40,186 bases of DNA from Lactiplantibacillus fabifermentans DSM 21115 (GTDB lineage: Bacteria > Bacillota > Bacilli > Lactobacillales > Lactobacillaceae). The stretch's first letter is position 1. The number at the start of each line of letters is the position of its first letter. The stretch lies in NCBI RefSeq assembly GCF_000498955.2, contig NZ_AYGX02000050.1, positions 1 to 40,186 of the forward strand, given 5' to 3'. The notes under the pieces were generated by a model. The model saw only the letters and a program-made list of their open reading frames with translations. It was not told where the DNA came from and did no database searches. The position numbers were made by a program, and so were the translations under genes. Below, piece after piece: positions 8,290 through 18,420 of this stretch.

Positions 8290-8318
8290 TTGCAATTCTC
8301 AGGTTGAACCGCTATGAT
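8290..8318 (+). promoter_or_regulatory. Promoter of recA
   Basis: TTGCAA (8290-8295), 17-base spacer, TATGAT (8313-8318), directly downstream of the SOS operator and about 40 bases before the TTG start. Confidence 0.7.
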
Positions 8319-8356
8319 ATTAAAAGTAGAAAGCGAGCACCAAAGGAGGAACTAAT

Positions 8357-9430
8357 TTGGCTGATGCACGGCAAGCGGCACTAGATGCTGCCTTAAAAAA
8401 GATTGAAAAGAACTTTGGTAAGGGCTCCATTATGCGGATGGGGGATGCAGCGAACACTGCTATCTCAACTATTTCCAGTGGGTCTTTAGCCTTAGATGAT
8501 GCGTTAGGTGTTGGTGGGTATCCCCGCGGCCGAATCGTTGAAATTTACGGCCCTGAAAGTTCTGGTAAGACGACTGTTGCTTTGCACGCCGTAGCGGAAG
8601 TGCAAAAGCAAGGTGGGACGGCTGCTTATATTGATGCGGAAAACGCGTTAGATCCCGTTTATGCGGAACACTTAGGTGTTAACATTGATGACTTGTTACT
8701 TTCTCAACCAGATACTGGAGAACAAGGCTTGGAAATTGCTGATGCCTTAGTTTCTAGTGGTGCGGTCGATATTTTAGTTGTCGATTCAGTGGCGGCCTTA
8801 GTACCGCGGGCTGAAATCGAAGGCGAAATGGGTGACGCCCACGTTGGGTTACAAGCGCGGTTGATGTCACAAGCGTTACGGAAACTCTCTGGGACGTTGA
8901 ACAAGACGAAGACGATTGCGTTATTTATTAACCAAATTCGTGAAAAAGTTGGGGTTATGTTTGGTAACCCTGAAACGACCCCCGGTGGTCGGGCTTTGAA
9001 GTTCTATGCGACGATTCGTTTGGAAGTTCGGCGGGCAGAACAAATCAAAGACGGGACCGATATTATCGGGAACCGGGTTCGGATTAAAGTGGTCAAGAAC
9101 AAGGTTGCGCCGCCATTTAAACGCGCTGAAGTCGACATCATGTATGGTCATGGGATTTCCCAAACGGGTGAAATCGTTGATATGGCTGCCGACAAGGATA
9201 TTGTTAAGAAGAGTGGTTCTTGGTATTCATACGGCGAAGACCGCATTGGTCAAGGTCGGGAAAATGCGAAGAAGTACTTGGAAGAGCATCCTGATGTGAT
9301 GGCTGAGATTCGTCAAAAGGTTCGTGATGCTTATGGCATGGACGCAGCTACCGATGAAGAAGCCGCTGCAACGGATGATGTCAAAGATCCGAGTGAATTA
9401 GACTTAGGCGATACTAAAGAAGATAAATAA
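8357..9430 (+). CDS. recA: Recombinase RecA
   Basis: An ATP-dependent strand-exchange protein that also activates LexA self-cleavage. 357 residues, normal length. Walker A GPESSGKT at 65-72; the L1 region ([17 protein letters not shown]) and the RecA signature [14 protein letters not shown] are intact. The acidic C-terminal tail is typical. The start is TTG at 8357 with a strong AAAGGAGG at 8342-8349. It is controlled by its own promoter with a perfect SOS box and closed by a terminator, so it is mainly a single-gene unit behind cinA. rny follows after a 227-base gap with its own promoter. Confidence 0.98.
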   Translation: MADARQAALDAALKKIEKNFGKGSIMRMGDAANTAISTISSGSLALDDALGVGGYPRGRIVEIYGPESSGKTTVALHAVAEVQKQGGTAAYIDAENALDPVYAEHLGVNIDDLLLSQPDTGEQGLEIADALVSSGAVDILVVDSVAALVPRAEIEGEMGDAHVGLQARLMSQALRKLSGTLNKTKTIALFINQIREKVGVMFGNPETTPGGRALKFYATIRLEVRRAEQIKDGTDIIGNRVRIKVVKNKVAPPFKRAEVDIMYGHGISQTGEIVDMAADKDIVKKSGSWYSYGEDRIGQGRENAKKYLEEHPDVMAEIRQKVRDAYGMDAATDEEAAATDDVKDPSELDLGDTKEDK

Positions 9431-9440
9431 GTTATACGTT

Positions 9441-9470
9441 AACGTCCAAAGCGGTTGCTTTGGGCGTTTT
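9441..9470 (+). terminator. Intrinsic terminator after recA
   Basis: Stem 9441-9452 with 9457-9468 (CGTCCAAAGC / GCTTTGGGCG, one G-T pair), loop GGTT, ending in a T run. Confidence 0.85.
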
Positions 9471-9539
9471 GCTTACATAAGAACCGGTAAAAGACTAGAT
9501 GATATCAGTATCGCAACCGCTCTCACATAAGACTTTAAG

Positions 9540-9568
9540 TTGACACTGCTAGTTGCAAACATTAGAAT
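9540..9568 (+). promoter_or_regulatory. Promoter of rny
   Basis: TTGACA (9540-9545), exact 17-base spacer, TAGAAT (9563-9568), about 90 bases before the rny start codon. Confidence 0.65.
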
Positions 9569-9657
9569 AACAAGTGTGTAAGTAATCAAAATATAACATC
9601 TAAAAATTTGTAGTTGATTTTATGTTAACTGGATTTTGGTGATGCGGAGGTGGAAAC

Positions 9658-11217
9658 ATGAATGTTTTCGGTATAATCCTCGCAGTCATCGCAATTGTTG
9701 TCGGCTATGGGATTGGTTATTATGTGCGTAAGAATGTCCACGAAAAAGAATTGGACGTAGCCAAGAACACCGCCGAAGGTATTATTTCTGAGGCCAATAA
9801 GGCAGCGGAGACTCAAAAAAAGGAAAAGATTCTTGAATCCAAAGAAGAGAGTCATCGTTATCGAACTGAAGTTGAAGCGGAATTAAAACAACGCCGGAAT
9901 GAAGTACAAAAGCAAGAAGACCGGTTGTTATTACGCGAAGAAACTTTGGATCACAAAGAAAATACTTTTGAAAAACGCGAAGATGCGCTTAGCAAAAAAG
10001 AAGATAAAATTGCTAACGAGCAAAAACGGGTTGAGCAACAGCAACAAAGTGCAGCTTCACTAATCACGCAACGTCAAGCCGAATTAGAAAAGGTTGCCGC
10101 CTTGTCACAAGACCAAGCGCGGGAACAAATTTTAACTCAAACACGCGACCAATTAACCCATGAACGGGCCGTGATGATTAAAGAAAATACGGATGAAGTT
10201 AAGGCGCAATCTGAAAAAGAAGCCAAGAACTTAATTGTCCAAGCAATTCAACAAAGTGCTGCTGATATGGTCTCTGAAACGACGGTCTCAGTAGTCTCGT
10301 TACCAAATGACGACATGAAGGGCCGCATCATCGGTCGTGAAGGCCGTAATATTCGCACGCTCGAAACTTTGACGGGGATTGATTTAATTATTGATGATAC
10401 CCCAGAAGCAGTCGTGCTCAGTGGTTTCGACCCAATCCGGCGCGAAATTGCCAAGATTGCGCTTGAAAAGTTGATTCAAGACGGTCGGATTCATCCGGCC
10501 CGGATTGAAGAAATGGTTGAAAAAGCACGTAAAGAAATGGATGAAAAGATCCGGGAAACCGGTGAACAAACTGTATTTGACCTGGGGCTACATGGGATGC
10601 ACCCAGATTTAATCAAGCTAGTTGGGCGTTTGAATTACCGGACTAGTTATGGGCAAAATGTCTTGAACCATTCGATTGAAGTTGCGAAGTTAGCGGGCGT
10701 CTTAGCCGCTGAACTTGGTGAAGATGTTACTGTCGCGAAACGCGCAGGATTATTACACGATATTGGTAAAGCCGTCGATCACGAGATCGAAGGCTCACAC
10801 GTTGAAATTGGCGTGGAATTAACAACGAAGTACAAAGAAAGTCCAGTTGTAATCAATACGATTGCTTCGCATCATGGCGATGTCGAAGCAAAATCGATTA
10901 TTGCCGTGCTGGTTGCGACGGCCGATGCAATTTCGGCAGCCCGGCCAGGTGCTCGGAGCGAGTCGCTTGAAAATTATATTCATCGACTTGAAAAACTTGA
11001 AGCGATTGCTAATGATGAAGATGGCGTCAAGAAGAGCTATGCGATTCAAGCTGGTCGTGAAATTCGGGTTATCGTTAAGCCAAAAGAAATCTCTGACTTA
11101 CAAGCCACTGTTTTGGCGCACGATATCAAAAAGCAAATTGAAAATGAACTTGAATATCCTGGTCACATTAAAGTTACCGTTATTCGGGAAATTCGAGCTG
11201 TTGACTACGCTAAATAA
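9658..11217 (+). CDS. rny: Ribonuclease Y
   Basis: A membrane-anchored endoribonuclease that starts bulk mRNA decay in Firmicutes. 519 residues, family-typical. N-terminal membrane helix at about 3-24, then a long charged coiled coil at about 30-205 (rich in K, E and Q). The KH domain holds [15 protein letters not shown] (near 223-237). The HD metal-dependent catalytic domain has the HD pair H367-D368 in [12 protein letters not shown]. The start is ATG 9658 with GGAGGTGG just upstream. It has its own promoter at 9540-9568 and a terminator after the stop. In many Firmicutes rny is followed directly by ymdB; here two HTH genes lie between them. Confidence 0.97.
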   Translation: MNVFGIILAVIAIVVGYGIGYYVRKNVHEKELDVAKNTAEGIISEANKAAETQKKEKILESKEESHRYRTEVEAELKQRRNEVQKQEDRLLLREETLDHKENTFEKREDALSKKEDKIANEQKRVEQQQQSAASLITQRQAELEKVAALSQDQAREQILTQTRDQLTHERAVMIKENTDEVKAQSEKEAKNLIVQAIQQSAADMVSETTVSVVSLPNDDMKGRIIGREGRNIRTLETLTGIDLIIDDTPEAVVLSGFDPIRREIAKIALEKLIQDGRIHPARIEEMVEKARKEMDEKIRETGEQTVFDLGLHGMHPDLIKLVGRLNYRTSYGQNVLNHSIEVAKLAGVLAAELGEDVTVAKRAGLLHDIGKAVDHEIEGSHVEIGVELTTKYKESPVVINTIASHHGDVEAKSIIAVLVATADAISAARPGARSESLENYIHRLEKLEAIANDEDGVKKSYAIQAGREIRVIVKPKEISDLQATVLAHDIKKQIENELEYPGHIKVTVIREIRAVDYAK

Positions 11218-11222
11218 TCTTG

Positions 11223-11254
11223 AAAAGCTACCGACCTTGGTCGGTGGCTTTTTT
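11223..11254 (+). terminator. Intrinsic terminator after rny
   Basis: AAGCTACCGA pairs with TCGGTGGCTT around a short loop and is followed by a T run. Confidence 0.85.
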
Positions 11255-11339
11255 CGACCTAAATACATAGAAAAATTGAGTCGCGGGTTGCGCCTAATAC
11301 TTAACAAATAGACCGGTTAAAACGTTGATATGACCACAT

Positions 11340-11376
11340 GCCAAGAAACTTGGCTAGCTTTTTGAAAGCGCTGTAG
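11340..11376 (+). promoter_or_regulatory. Operator-like palindrome and cre-like site before the HTH pair
   Basis: GCCAAG-AAA-CTTGGC (11340-11354) is a perfect 6-bp inverted repeat. TGAAAGCGCTGTAG (11363-11376) matches the CcpA cre consensus except near its 3' end. A TATGAT at 11378-11383 could be the -10, but no good -35 was found at the right distance. The role is inferred only. Confidence 0.35.
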
Positions 11377-11411
11377 GTATGATGAGGGCAAATCAAACGG
11401 AGGTGAGGGTC

Positions 11412-12026
11412 ATGGAGTTAGGAGAACGTTTAAAAGTCACTCGTCAACAACATGGGCAAACCCAGCAGGCCGTAGCCGACCAATTACATGTGGCCCGGCA
11501 GACTATTTCTAGCTGGGAAACTGGACACAGTTATCCGGACTTGGAAACTTTATTGCAGCTCAGTGATTTTTATGACTTGTCACTTGATCAACTATTACGT
11601 GAAGATACGCAAGCGGTGCCGAAAATTCAACGGCAAATTGTTTTAAAACAATTGCATGGGATTCGGCGTTGGTTAGTCGGGGGCAACTTGGTCGTGATTG
11701 CGGTACTTGTCGCCGTGCTATTTTCCTGGCCGTGGCAACTGGTGGCACCAATCGTAATCATGGGGTTAGGGGTTTGTGATGTCGTCGCGCTAAATCGAGT
11801 CAATCGCTTTCAAGCCCAATTGGCCCCTAAATCACCATTGCTATTACGGGAACGTTGGCCGTGGTTGGCGGCATATTTATGGTTACCCGCAGTGGCATTG
11901 ATGATTTTAGGAGGTTGGGGCACCGTTCAAAATAATTGGGCCGCGGGGGCGCTAGCGGTCGGGACTGCATTAGGATTCTTTTGGCTAATTATGCGGACAC
12001 AATCGGCAGTGTCGCCGTTTAAATAG
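11412..12026 (+). CDS. XRE-family HTH regulator with C-terminal membrane segments (paralogue 1)
   Basis: A 204-residue protein. A Cro/C1-type helix-turn-helix covers residues 1-60 (TQQAVADQLHVARQTISSWE, HSYPDLETL). After a short linker come four likely membrane helices (about 86-105, 109-127, 145-163, 170-192). Such HTH-membrane proteins are common in lactic acid bacteria; their targets are usually unknown and may include neighbouring promoters or a membrane signal. ATG 11412 is chosen because AGGTGAGG lies just upstream and the paralogue starts the same way (MxLGExL); the frame opens 33 bases earlier. The next gene, 28 bases downstream, is a clear duplicate. A regulatory role is inferred from the fold alone. 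Confidence 0.82.
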   Translation: MELGERLKVTRQQHGQTQQAVADQLHVARQTISSWETGHSYPDLETLLQLSDFYDLSLDQLLREDTQAVPKIQRQIVLKQLHGIRRWLVGGNLVVIAVLVAVLFSWPWQLVAPIVIMGLGVCDVVALNRVNRFQAQLAPKSPLLLRERWPWLAAYLWLPAVALMILGGWGTVQNNWAAGALAVGTALGFFWLIMRTQSAVSPFK

Positions 12027-12054
12027 CGGCCGAATAAAAAAGGAGATGAGGGCG

Positions 12055-12648
12055 ATGCGTTTAGGTGAACAATTACACTGCGCCCGCCAACAACATCAAA
12101 TGACGCAACAAGCCGTGGCCGACCAATTGCATGTGGCCCGGCAGACGGTTTCGAGTTTGGAGACGGGACACAGTTACCCTGACTTGGAAGAACTGGTGGC
12201 GTTAGGCGATTTATATCAATTATCACTGGATACGTTGTTACGTGAGGATGGGCAAGTTTTATTAAATATTCGTCAGACGACCGTGCTGGCAAAATTGAAA
12301 GTTATTCGCTGGTGTTTAGTAGCAAGTAATTTAGGGTTTGTCGTCATCATGCTATTTCCGGTCTTAAAAGTTAATGGCAATATCCTCCTGCTGATGATCT
12401 TTAATTTAGTAGCGTGGTGGCAGTTACGACGTTTCTGGCGTCAACTAAAGCCACGGCCGCTATTACGGCAACGCTATCCACAGTTGAGTCGCTGGCTAGG
12501 AACGATTGGGTTGGGCTTACTCGTCTTGGGCGGGGCGACCAGTCGACATTGGCCGGCGCAATCGGTGGCTGGCATGTTCGTGGTTGGCTTGTTGCTACTA
12601 ATTAGTTGGGCCATGATTGCAACCGCGGAGCTGCCAGAAAAATTATAA
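12055..12648 (+). CDS. XRE-family HTH regulator with C-terminal membrane segments (paralogue 2)
   Basis: A 197-residue tandem duplicate of the preceding protein. The HTH domain is nearly identical (ADQLHVARQTVSSLETGHSY), while the membrane half (about 80-195) has diverged strongly. ATG 12055 is preferred over the in-frame ATG at 12046 because AGGAGATGAGG (12041-12051) overlaps the latter and the paralogue starts at the equivalent point. In recognition-helix positions, W of paralogue 1 (SSWE) is replaced by L (SSLE). The strongly conserved HTH suggests the two proteins may bind similar sites or form heterodimers, with different membrane halves sensing different signals; this is inference. A 16-bp perfect inverted repeat closes the unit. 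Confidence 0.82.
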   Translation: MRLGEQLHCARQQHQMTQQAVADQLHVARQTVSSLETGHSYPDLEELVALGDLYQLSLDTLLREDGQVLLNIRQTTVLAKLKVIRWCLVASNLGFVVIMLFPVLKVNGNILLLMIFNLVAWWQLRRFWRQLKPRPLLRQRYPQLSRWLGTIGLGLLVLGGATSRHWPAQSVAGMFVVGLLLLISWAMIATAELPEKL

Positions 12649-12649
12649 A

Positions 12650-12701
12650 AATTAAAATAACGCGTTGCGCTGCTACTGGCAGGGGACGCGTTATTTTAAT
12701 T
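12650..12701 (+). terminator. Perfect 16-bp inverted repeat terminator
   Basis: Left arm 12650-12665 and right arm 12686-12701 are exact complements (AATTAAAATAACGCGT and its reverse), loop 20 bases. The A/T-rich base of the stem lets it act on either strand. Confidence 0.75.
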
Positions 12702-12778
12702 GAGTAAAGTTCACTGACCTTTTTGGGGCAAAAAAATGCTAAAATAATTGATATAACGTTAAAACAAGGGAGCAACTA

Positions 12779-13585
12779 ATGCGAATTTTATTTGTGGGTG
12801 ATGTCATGGGCCAAGTTGGTCAAGATGCGATTGACACCTATTTACCAAAACTCAAACGGCGCTATAAGCCGCAAGTCACGATTGTTAACGGCGAAAACGC
12901 CACACGCGGTCGCGGCATCAATGAACAAGTTTATAAGAACTTTTTACAGGCGGGCGCTGATGTCATTACGATGGGTAACCACACTTGGGATAATAATGAA
13001 ATTTTTGACTTTATTGGTAATGCCAAGAAGTTAGTGCGACCATTAAACTTTCCCCAAGCGACCACACCAGGGGTCGGCTATACTATTGTGAATGTGAATA
13101 CCGAAAAATTAGCGGTCATTAACTTGCAAGGAAACGTCTTTATGGGGCAAAATTTAGCGGATCCGTTTACGACGGTGCAACCACTCGTTGCCGAGTTACG
13201 GGAAACGACGCCCAATATCTTTATTGATATGCACGCCGAAACGACGAGCGAAAAAGAAGCCTTGGCTTGGTATTTAGATGGCCAAGTTAGTGCGGTCATT
13301 GGGACGCACACCCACGTGCAAACGAGTGACAACCGGGTGTTACCTGACGGGACGGCCTTTCTGACCGACGTTGGGTTCACTGGGCCATATAACGGTATTT
13401 TAGGGATGACTCGTGAAAACGTCATTCAGCGCTTCTTGGAACAAATGCCGACCCGCTTTAATGTGCAAGAAGATAGCCCGGCTGTTTTATCCGGGTGTGT
13501 GATCGACGTGGACGGGAAGACCGGCCACGCGAAAAAGATTCAACGGATTTTGATTAATCCCGACCATCCTTATTTTGATGATTAA
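12779..13585 (+). CDS. ymdB: YmdB family metallophosphoesterase
   Basis: A 268-residue calcineurin-like phosphoesterase of the TIGR00282 family. Bacillus YmdB hydrolyses 2',3'- and 3',5'-cyclic nucleotides and affects late developmental gene expression and biofilm choice. Metal ligands are visible: D8 (FVGDVMG), E39/N40 (NGENA), N67 and H68 (GNHTW), and the late histidines in GTHTHVQT (about 174-181). The start is ATG 12779 with AGGGAG. In Bacillus it is the gene after rny; here it is separated from rny by the HTH pair and a terminator, so it no longer shares an operon with rny but leads into mutS (29-base gap). Confidence 0.93.
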   Translation: MRILFVGDVMGQVGQDAIDTYLPKLKRRYKPQVTIVNGENATRGRGINEQVYKNFLQAGADVITMGNHTWDNNEIFDFIGNAKKLVRPLNFPQATTPGVGYTIVNVNTEKLAVINLQGNVFMGQNLADPFTTVQPLVAELRETTPNIFIDMHAETTSEKEALAWYLDGQVSAVIGTHTHVQTSDNRVLPDGTAFLTDVGFTGPYNGILGMTRENVIQRFLEQMPTRFNVQEDSPAVLSGCVIDVDGKTGHAKKIQRILINPDHPYFDD

Positions 13586-13613
13586 TTTTTACGAATAGAA
13601 AGTAGGAAAGACA

Positions 13614-16292
13614 GTGCCACAAAAGACTAAAGATACGCCGATGATGCGTCAATATTTCGCGGTGAAGAATCAATATCCCGATGCGTTTTTATTTTATCGA
13701 CTCGGCGACTTTTATGAGATGTTTTTTGACGATGCCATTAAAGGTGCCCAATTATTGGAATTAACGTTAACGACGCGGAATCATTCCGCTGATAATCCCA
13801 TTCCGATGTGTGGGGTGCCACATCGCGCCGTTCAAAACTATATCGACATTTTGGTTGATAAGGGTTATAAGGTCGCTATTTGTGAACAAATGGAAGACCC
13901 GAAGCTTGCCAAAGGCATGGTTAAACGGGAAGTTATTCAACTCGTGACGCCGGGGACGACTTTGGAACGTGGTGCCGAACAGGCAAAATCTAATAACTAT
14001 TTGACGGCGTTGACGCAAGCGGATGGTCAGTTTGGCTTTGCTTACGCCGACTTGTCAACTGGGGAACTCAAAACGAGTTTGTTGACGACCAATGATGCGC
14101 TCATTAATGAAATTACGAGCTTGCAGACGAAAGAAATCGTGGTGGATGATTCCGTTGCCACTGATTTGCGTGATCAAATCAAAACGATTGGCGTGTTGAT
14201 TTCTGAACAAAACAACGTCGAACCCCAAGCGGAACTCAGTTATTTGACCCAAGATTTGACCGTGGACTTAGAAAAACAAGTCGTTGAACGGTTATTGATG
14301 TACATCAACGTCACCCAAAAACGCAGCTTAGCGCATTTACAAAAAGCCGTTGCTTATGAACCATCGTACTTTTTGAAGTTAGACCACAATTCAAAATATA
14401 ATTTGGAATTGATGAAGTCGATTCGAACGGGCAAGAAGCAAGGCACCTTATTGTGGTTGCTCGATGAGACCAAGACGGCGATGGGTGGCCGGTTATTGAA
14501 ACAATGGTTGGACCGGCCCTTGATTGTCAAAGGCGATATTGAAACGCGGCAAAATAAAGTGGCAGCATTATTAGACCACTATTTTGAACGCAGTAATTTA
14601 CAAGAAGAACTTGTTAAAGTCTATGACTTGGAACGGTTGGCCGGGCGGGTCGCGTTTGGTAGCGTCAATGGACGCGACTTGATTCAATTAAAGACGTCCT
14701 TACGGCAAGTGCCGAAGATTCGCTATATCTTGTCAGAATTAGATGCCGATGTCTTTAACGATGAGGTTAGTCACTTAGACCCTGTTGAAGATGTGGCGGA
14801 TTTAATCGACGAGGCAATCGTTGAAGAAGCCCCCTTATCCGTGACGGATGGTGGGGTCATTAAAGACGGTTATGATGAACAACTCGACAAATATCGCGAT
14901 GCGATGAATAACGGGAAAAAGTGGATTGCGGCCTTAGAAGCGAAGGAACGTGAAATTACCGGAATTAAGAACTTAAAGATTGGGTTTAACCGGGTCTTTG
15001 GTTATTATATCGAAGTGACCAAAGCGAACTTAGCGCAATTACCAGAAGACCGTTATGAACGCAAACAAACGTTGACGAATGCCGAACGATTCAGTACACC
15101 GGAACTCAAAGAACACGAGAGCTTGATTTTAGAAGCTGAGAGCCATTCTACTCAACTGGAGTACCAACTCTTCACCAAAGTGCGCGAGACCGTTAAAGGG
15201 GCGATTAAGCGGCTCCAAGCGTTAGCTAAAGCCGTGGCCGCCATTGATGTGCTGCAAAGTTTTGCGGTCGTCAGTGAAGACTATCACTTTGTCCGGCCAA
15301 TGTTGACGAAATCCCACGACTTAGAAATCGTGGAAGGCCGCCATCCGGTCGTTGAAAAGGTCATGGGCAATCAAAGTTATGTGCCGAATGACGTGCAGAT
15401 GACGCCGGACGAAACCGTGTTACTGATTACTGGACCGAACATGTCCGGGAAAAGCACGTACATGCGCCAGCTCGCGTTGACCGTTATCATGGCGCAAATC
15501 GGTTGCTTCGTACCGGCTAAATCAGCACAGTTACCAATCTTTGATCAAATCTTTACCCGGATTGGCGCGACCGATGATTTGATTTCTGGGCAAAGTACGT
15601 TTATGGTCGAAATGCAAGAAGCCAACAATGCGCTACAACATGCGACCGCCAACAGCTTGATTTTATTCGATGAAATCGGGCGTGGGACGGCGACGTATGA
15701 TGGGATGGCGTTGGCCCAAGCGATTATTGAATTTGTGCATAATAATATCCATGCGAAGACACTGTTTTCAACGCATTATCATGAATTAACCGCCTTAGAC
15801 CAAGAGTTGCATGGCTTACGCAACGTCCATGTCGGGGCGACCGAACAAAATGGCGAACTCGTTTTCTTACACAAAGTCGAAACCGGCGCTGCCGATAAAT
15901 CTTATGGGGTTCACGTGGCCAAATTAGCCGGGATGCCGAATGATTTATTAGTGCGTGCTAATAAGATTTTGACGAGCTTGGAAAGCCAAACAAGTACCGT
16001 GTCCACGACCGCGGATTCGTTAGCGGCCACCAGTGCGCTGTCCGAAACGCCGACTGAAGCGACCACGGCACCGGTTAGTGAAGCAGCTGCTAAGCCAGTT
16101 GCAACTTCCGAAGCGCCGGTTGAACCAGCGGCGGCCAGCGACGAACAGTTATCCTTGTTTGCCGAACCGACTGTCACGGATGCCAAGGGCGAAAAAGTTT
16201 TACAACAATTAAAGAATTTAAACTTAATGGCCATGACACCAATGGATGTCATGAACCAACTTTATAAATGGCAACAAAAGCTCGATAAATAA
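13614..16292 (+). CDS. mutS: DNA mismatch repair protein MutS
   Basis: Binds base mispairs and small loops and recruits MutL. 892 residues, slightly long. The mismatch-reading F-Y-E motif is at 33-35 (GDFYEMF). Lever/clamp domains fill the middle. The ATPase has Walker [10 protein letters not shown] at 607-615, then FDEIGRGT and the STHYHELT signature. The C-terminal tail [13 protein letters not shown] resembles the tetramer helix. Between ATPase and tail lies an unusual Ala/Thr/Pro/Glu-rich linker (about 788-842), ending in QLSLF, a plausible beta-clamp binding motif. The start is GTG 13614 with AGGAAAG. It is cotranscribed with mutL (about 20 bases apart) and probably with ymdB. Confidence 0.97.
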   Translation: MPQKTKDTPMMRQYFAVKNQYPDAFLFYRLGDFYEMFFDDAIKGAQLLELTLTTRNHSADNPIPMCGVPHRAVQNYIDILVDKGYKVAICEQMEDPKLAKGMVKREVIQLVTPGTTLERGAEQAKSNNYLTALTQADGQFGFAYADLSTGELKTSLLTTNDALINEITSLQTKEIVVDDSVATDLRDQIKTIGVLISEQNNVEPQAELSYLTQDLTVDLEKQVVERLLMYINVTQKRSLAHLQKAVAYEPSYFLKLDHNSKYNLELMKSIRTGKKQGTLLWLLDETKTAMGGRLLKQWLDRPLIVKGDIETRQNKVAALLDHYFERSNLQEELVKVYDLERLAGRVAFGSVNGRDLIQLKTSLRQVPKIRYILSELDADVFNDEVSHLDPVEDVADLIDEAIVEEAPLSVTDGGVIKDGYDEQLDKYRDAMNNGKKWIAALEAKEREITGIKNLKIGFNRVFGYYIEVTKANLAQLPEDRYERKQTLTNAERFSTPELKEHESLILEAESHSTQLEYQLFTKVRETVKGAIKRLQALAKAVAAIDVLQSFAVVSEDYHFVRPMLTKSHDLEIVEGRHPVVEKVMGNQSYVPNDVQMTPDETVLLITGPNMSGKSTYMRQLALTVIMAQIGCFVPAKSAQLPIFDQIFTRIGATDDLISGQSTFMVEMQEANNALQHATANSLILFDEIGRGTATYDGMALAQAIIEFVHNNIHAKTLFSTHYHELTALDQELHGLRNVHVGATEQNGELVFLHKVETGAADKSYGVHVAKLAGMPNDLLVRANKILTSLESQTSTVSTTADSLAATSALSETPTEATTAPVSEAAAKPVATSEAPVEPAAASDEQLSLFAEPTVTDAKGEKVLQQLKNLNLMAMTPMDVMNQLYKWQQKLDK

Positions 16293-16313
16293 ATTTAGAA
16301 GGGGCCGATGGCA

Positions 16314-18344
16314 ATGGGAAAAATCCATGAATTATCATCCGTTTTAGCGGATCAGATCGCTGCTGGGGAAGTTGTGGAACGCCCCGCCTCGGTCGTCAAA
16401 GAACTCGTTGAAAATTCGATTGACGCCCATGCGACCCAAATTGACGTGCTCGTGTTAGAAGCCGGCGTCCAGTCGATTCGGATTATTGACGATGGCGATG
16501 GGATTGCGGATGAAGATGTGTTAACCGCATTTAAACGACATGCGACGAGTAAAATTACCTCGCGCGCGGATTTATTCCGCGTTCACTCGCTCGGGTTTCG
16601 CGGTGAAGCCTTGCCGAGTATCGCGTCAGTGGCCGATGTGGTCTTAACGACCAGTACCGGGACCACGGGGACGAGTATTCATTACCGGGGTGGTAAGTTA
16701 TTAAAACAAGCCCCGGCACCGCTGCGCCAAGGGACCGATATTACCGTGACTGACTTGTTCTTCAATACGCCAGCACGGTTGAAATATTTAAAATCTGCTC
16801 AAACTGAATTAGCTAATATTTTAGATGTCGTTAATCGGTTGGCCTTGAGTTATCCGGAAGTTGCGATTCGCTTAGTGCACAACAGTAAAGAATTGCTGAA
16901 AACGGCGGGCCGTGGTGATTTGCAACAAGTTATTGCGGGAATTTACGGCGTGCAAAATGCCCGTAAAATGGTCGAAATTAATGGTAAAAACGAGGACTTT
17001 CAAGTCAGTGGTTATGTGGCGTTACCGGAATTAACCCGGGCGAGTCGCAATTACATCACGGTTTTGATTAATGGCCGCGCGATTAAAAATCAACAATTGA
17101 CTAAAGCGATTATCAAAGGTTATGGGTCGAAGTTAATGGTGGGACGCTATCCGATTGCGGTCGTTGACTTAAAGATGGACCCGTTGTTAGTTGATGTTAA
17201 CGTGCATCCAACTAAACAAGAAGTTCGTTTGAGTAAGGAGCCCGAACTCGCCAAGTTGATTAGTTCGACGATTACGGACCGCTTAGCTGATGTTAATTTG
17301 ATTCCATCGGCTTTACAAAACTTAGGAAGTCATCGGCGGGAACGTTTGAATACCGACCAATTAGCGATGGACTTGAATGCGGCTTCGTCGCAATATCACG
17401 TGGCCCAACCCAGTCCGCGTAAACCGGTGACGCCGACCCCGGTGAGTGAAGCGGTTCCGGCCGTCGAACCGTTACCGGCGAGTGAAGCCCCGGCCACCGT
17501 CGAAGTCCAAACCACGGCAGCTCCGGAAAACGAAAGTGCGGCCACCGAACCTATCATGATTAGCGACCGCCATCAACTTGATACAACTGCCGTATTGGCC
17601 TTTGACGATAAGTACCAAGCCGAAGACGTGGCGTTACCGTTCGGCGAAGAACCCGCCACTACCGCGGCTGATACGACCGCCACCGCTGATGATGAAGTCC
17701 CTGAAGAAGCTGTGGTTGACCCCGATGCTGGGGAACGCTTCCCAGAATTACGGTATATTGGTCAAATGCACGGGACGTATTTGTTAGCGGAAGCTGATGA
17801 TGGCATGTACGTCTTGGACCAGCATGCCGCCCAAGAACGGATTAATTACGAGTATTATCGGCAAGCAATTGGGGAAGTTAGCAAGGACCAACAGAACTTG
17901 TTAGTGCCGATTGTGTTGGATTATCCAACGAGTGATGTGTTAAAAATTACCGAGCAACTGCCGCTATTAGTGGAGCTGGGTATTCATCTCGAAGCTTTTG
18001 GTGGTAACAGTTTTATTGTCCACGCCCATCCCACTTGGTTTAAAGCAGGCCAAGAAGAAGATACGATCAAAGAAATGATTGACTGGGTCTTACGAGATGA
18101 CAAGTTGACCGTCGCACAATTCCGTGAAAAGACGGCCATTATGATGTCGTGTAAACGCGCCATCAAGGCTAATCACCATTTAGATGACCAACAAGCTCGG
18201 GCTTTACTCAAAAAACTACCAACGTGTGAAAATCCGTTCAACTGCCCCCACGGTCGACCCGTGACGGTGCACTTTACGAATACGGACATGGAAAAAATGT
18301 TTAAACGGATTCAAGATAGTCACGAATCCACAACTAATCATTAA
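16314..18344 (+). CDS. mutL: DNA mismatch repair protein MutL
   Basis: The matchmaker ATPase and, in bacteria without MutH, the nicking endonuclease of mismatch repair. 676 residues. The GHKL ATPase domain covers 1-330 ([36 protein letters not shown]). A Pro/Ala/Glu/Thr-rich linker spans about 360-472. The C-terminal dimer domain spans 475-676 and carries the endonuclease signature DQHA (502-505) with E509, plus SCKRAIKA and CPHGRP, all metal-site elements. ATG 16314 is favoured by spacing to AGAAGGGG (16297-16304); ATG 16308, two codons earlier, is the alternative. It is the last gene of the mutS operon. No U-tract terminator follows, but a family B stem-loop lies about 100 bases downstream. 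Confidence 0.97.
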   Translation: MGKIHELSSVLADQIAAGEVVERPASVVKELVENSIDAHATQIDVLVLEAGVQSIRIIDDGDGIADEDVLTAFKRHATSKITSRADLFRVHSLGFRGEALPSIASVADVVLTTSTGTTGTSIHYRGGKLLKQAPAPLRQGTDITVTDLFFNTPARLKYLKSAQTELANILDVVNRLALSYPEVAIRLVHNSKELLKTAGRGDLQQVIAGIYGVQNARKMVEINGKNEDFQVSGYVALPELTRASRNYITVLINGRAIKNQQLTKAIIKGYGSKLMVGRYPIAVVDLKMDPLLVDVNVHPTKQEVRLSKEPELAKLISSTITDRLADVNLIPSALQNLGSHRRERLNTDQLAMDLNAASSQYHVAQPSPRKPVTPTPVSEAVPAVEPLPASEAPATVEVQTTAAPENESAATEPIMISDRHQLDTTAVLAFDDKYQAEDVALPFGEEPATTAADTTATADDEVPEEAVVDPDAGERFPELRYIGQMHGTYLLAEADDGMYVLDQHAAQERINYEYYRQAIGEVSKDQQNLLVPIVLDYPTSDVLKITEQLPLLVELGIHLEAFGGNSFIVHAHPTWFKAGQEEDTIKEMIDWVLRDDKLTVAQFREKTAIMMSCKRAIKANHHLDDQQARALLKKLPTCENPFNCPHGRPVTVHFTNTDMEKMFKRIQDSHESTTNH

Positions 18345-18375
18345 TTTTTAAGTGTCTAGGACTGGTGTCTTTGAA

Positions 18376-18412
18376 CCTTGGCCTCCAGCAAGTTAACCTG
18401 TTTCCGGGTTGT
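18376..18412 (+). repeat. Collapsed family A element (A7)
   Basis: CTTGGCCTCCAGCAAGTTAAC followed at once by TTTCCGGG matches only the two outer ends of copy A2 (CCTCCAGCCAGTTAG and CTTCCGGG); the interior of about 145 bases is missing. As at A2, a family B element follows directly. Confidence 0.5.
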
Positions 18413-18420
18413 CAGTGCCT

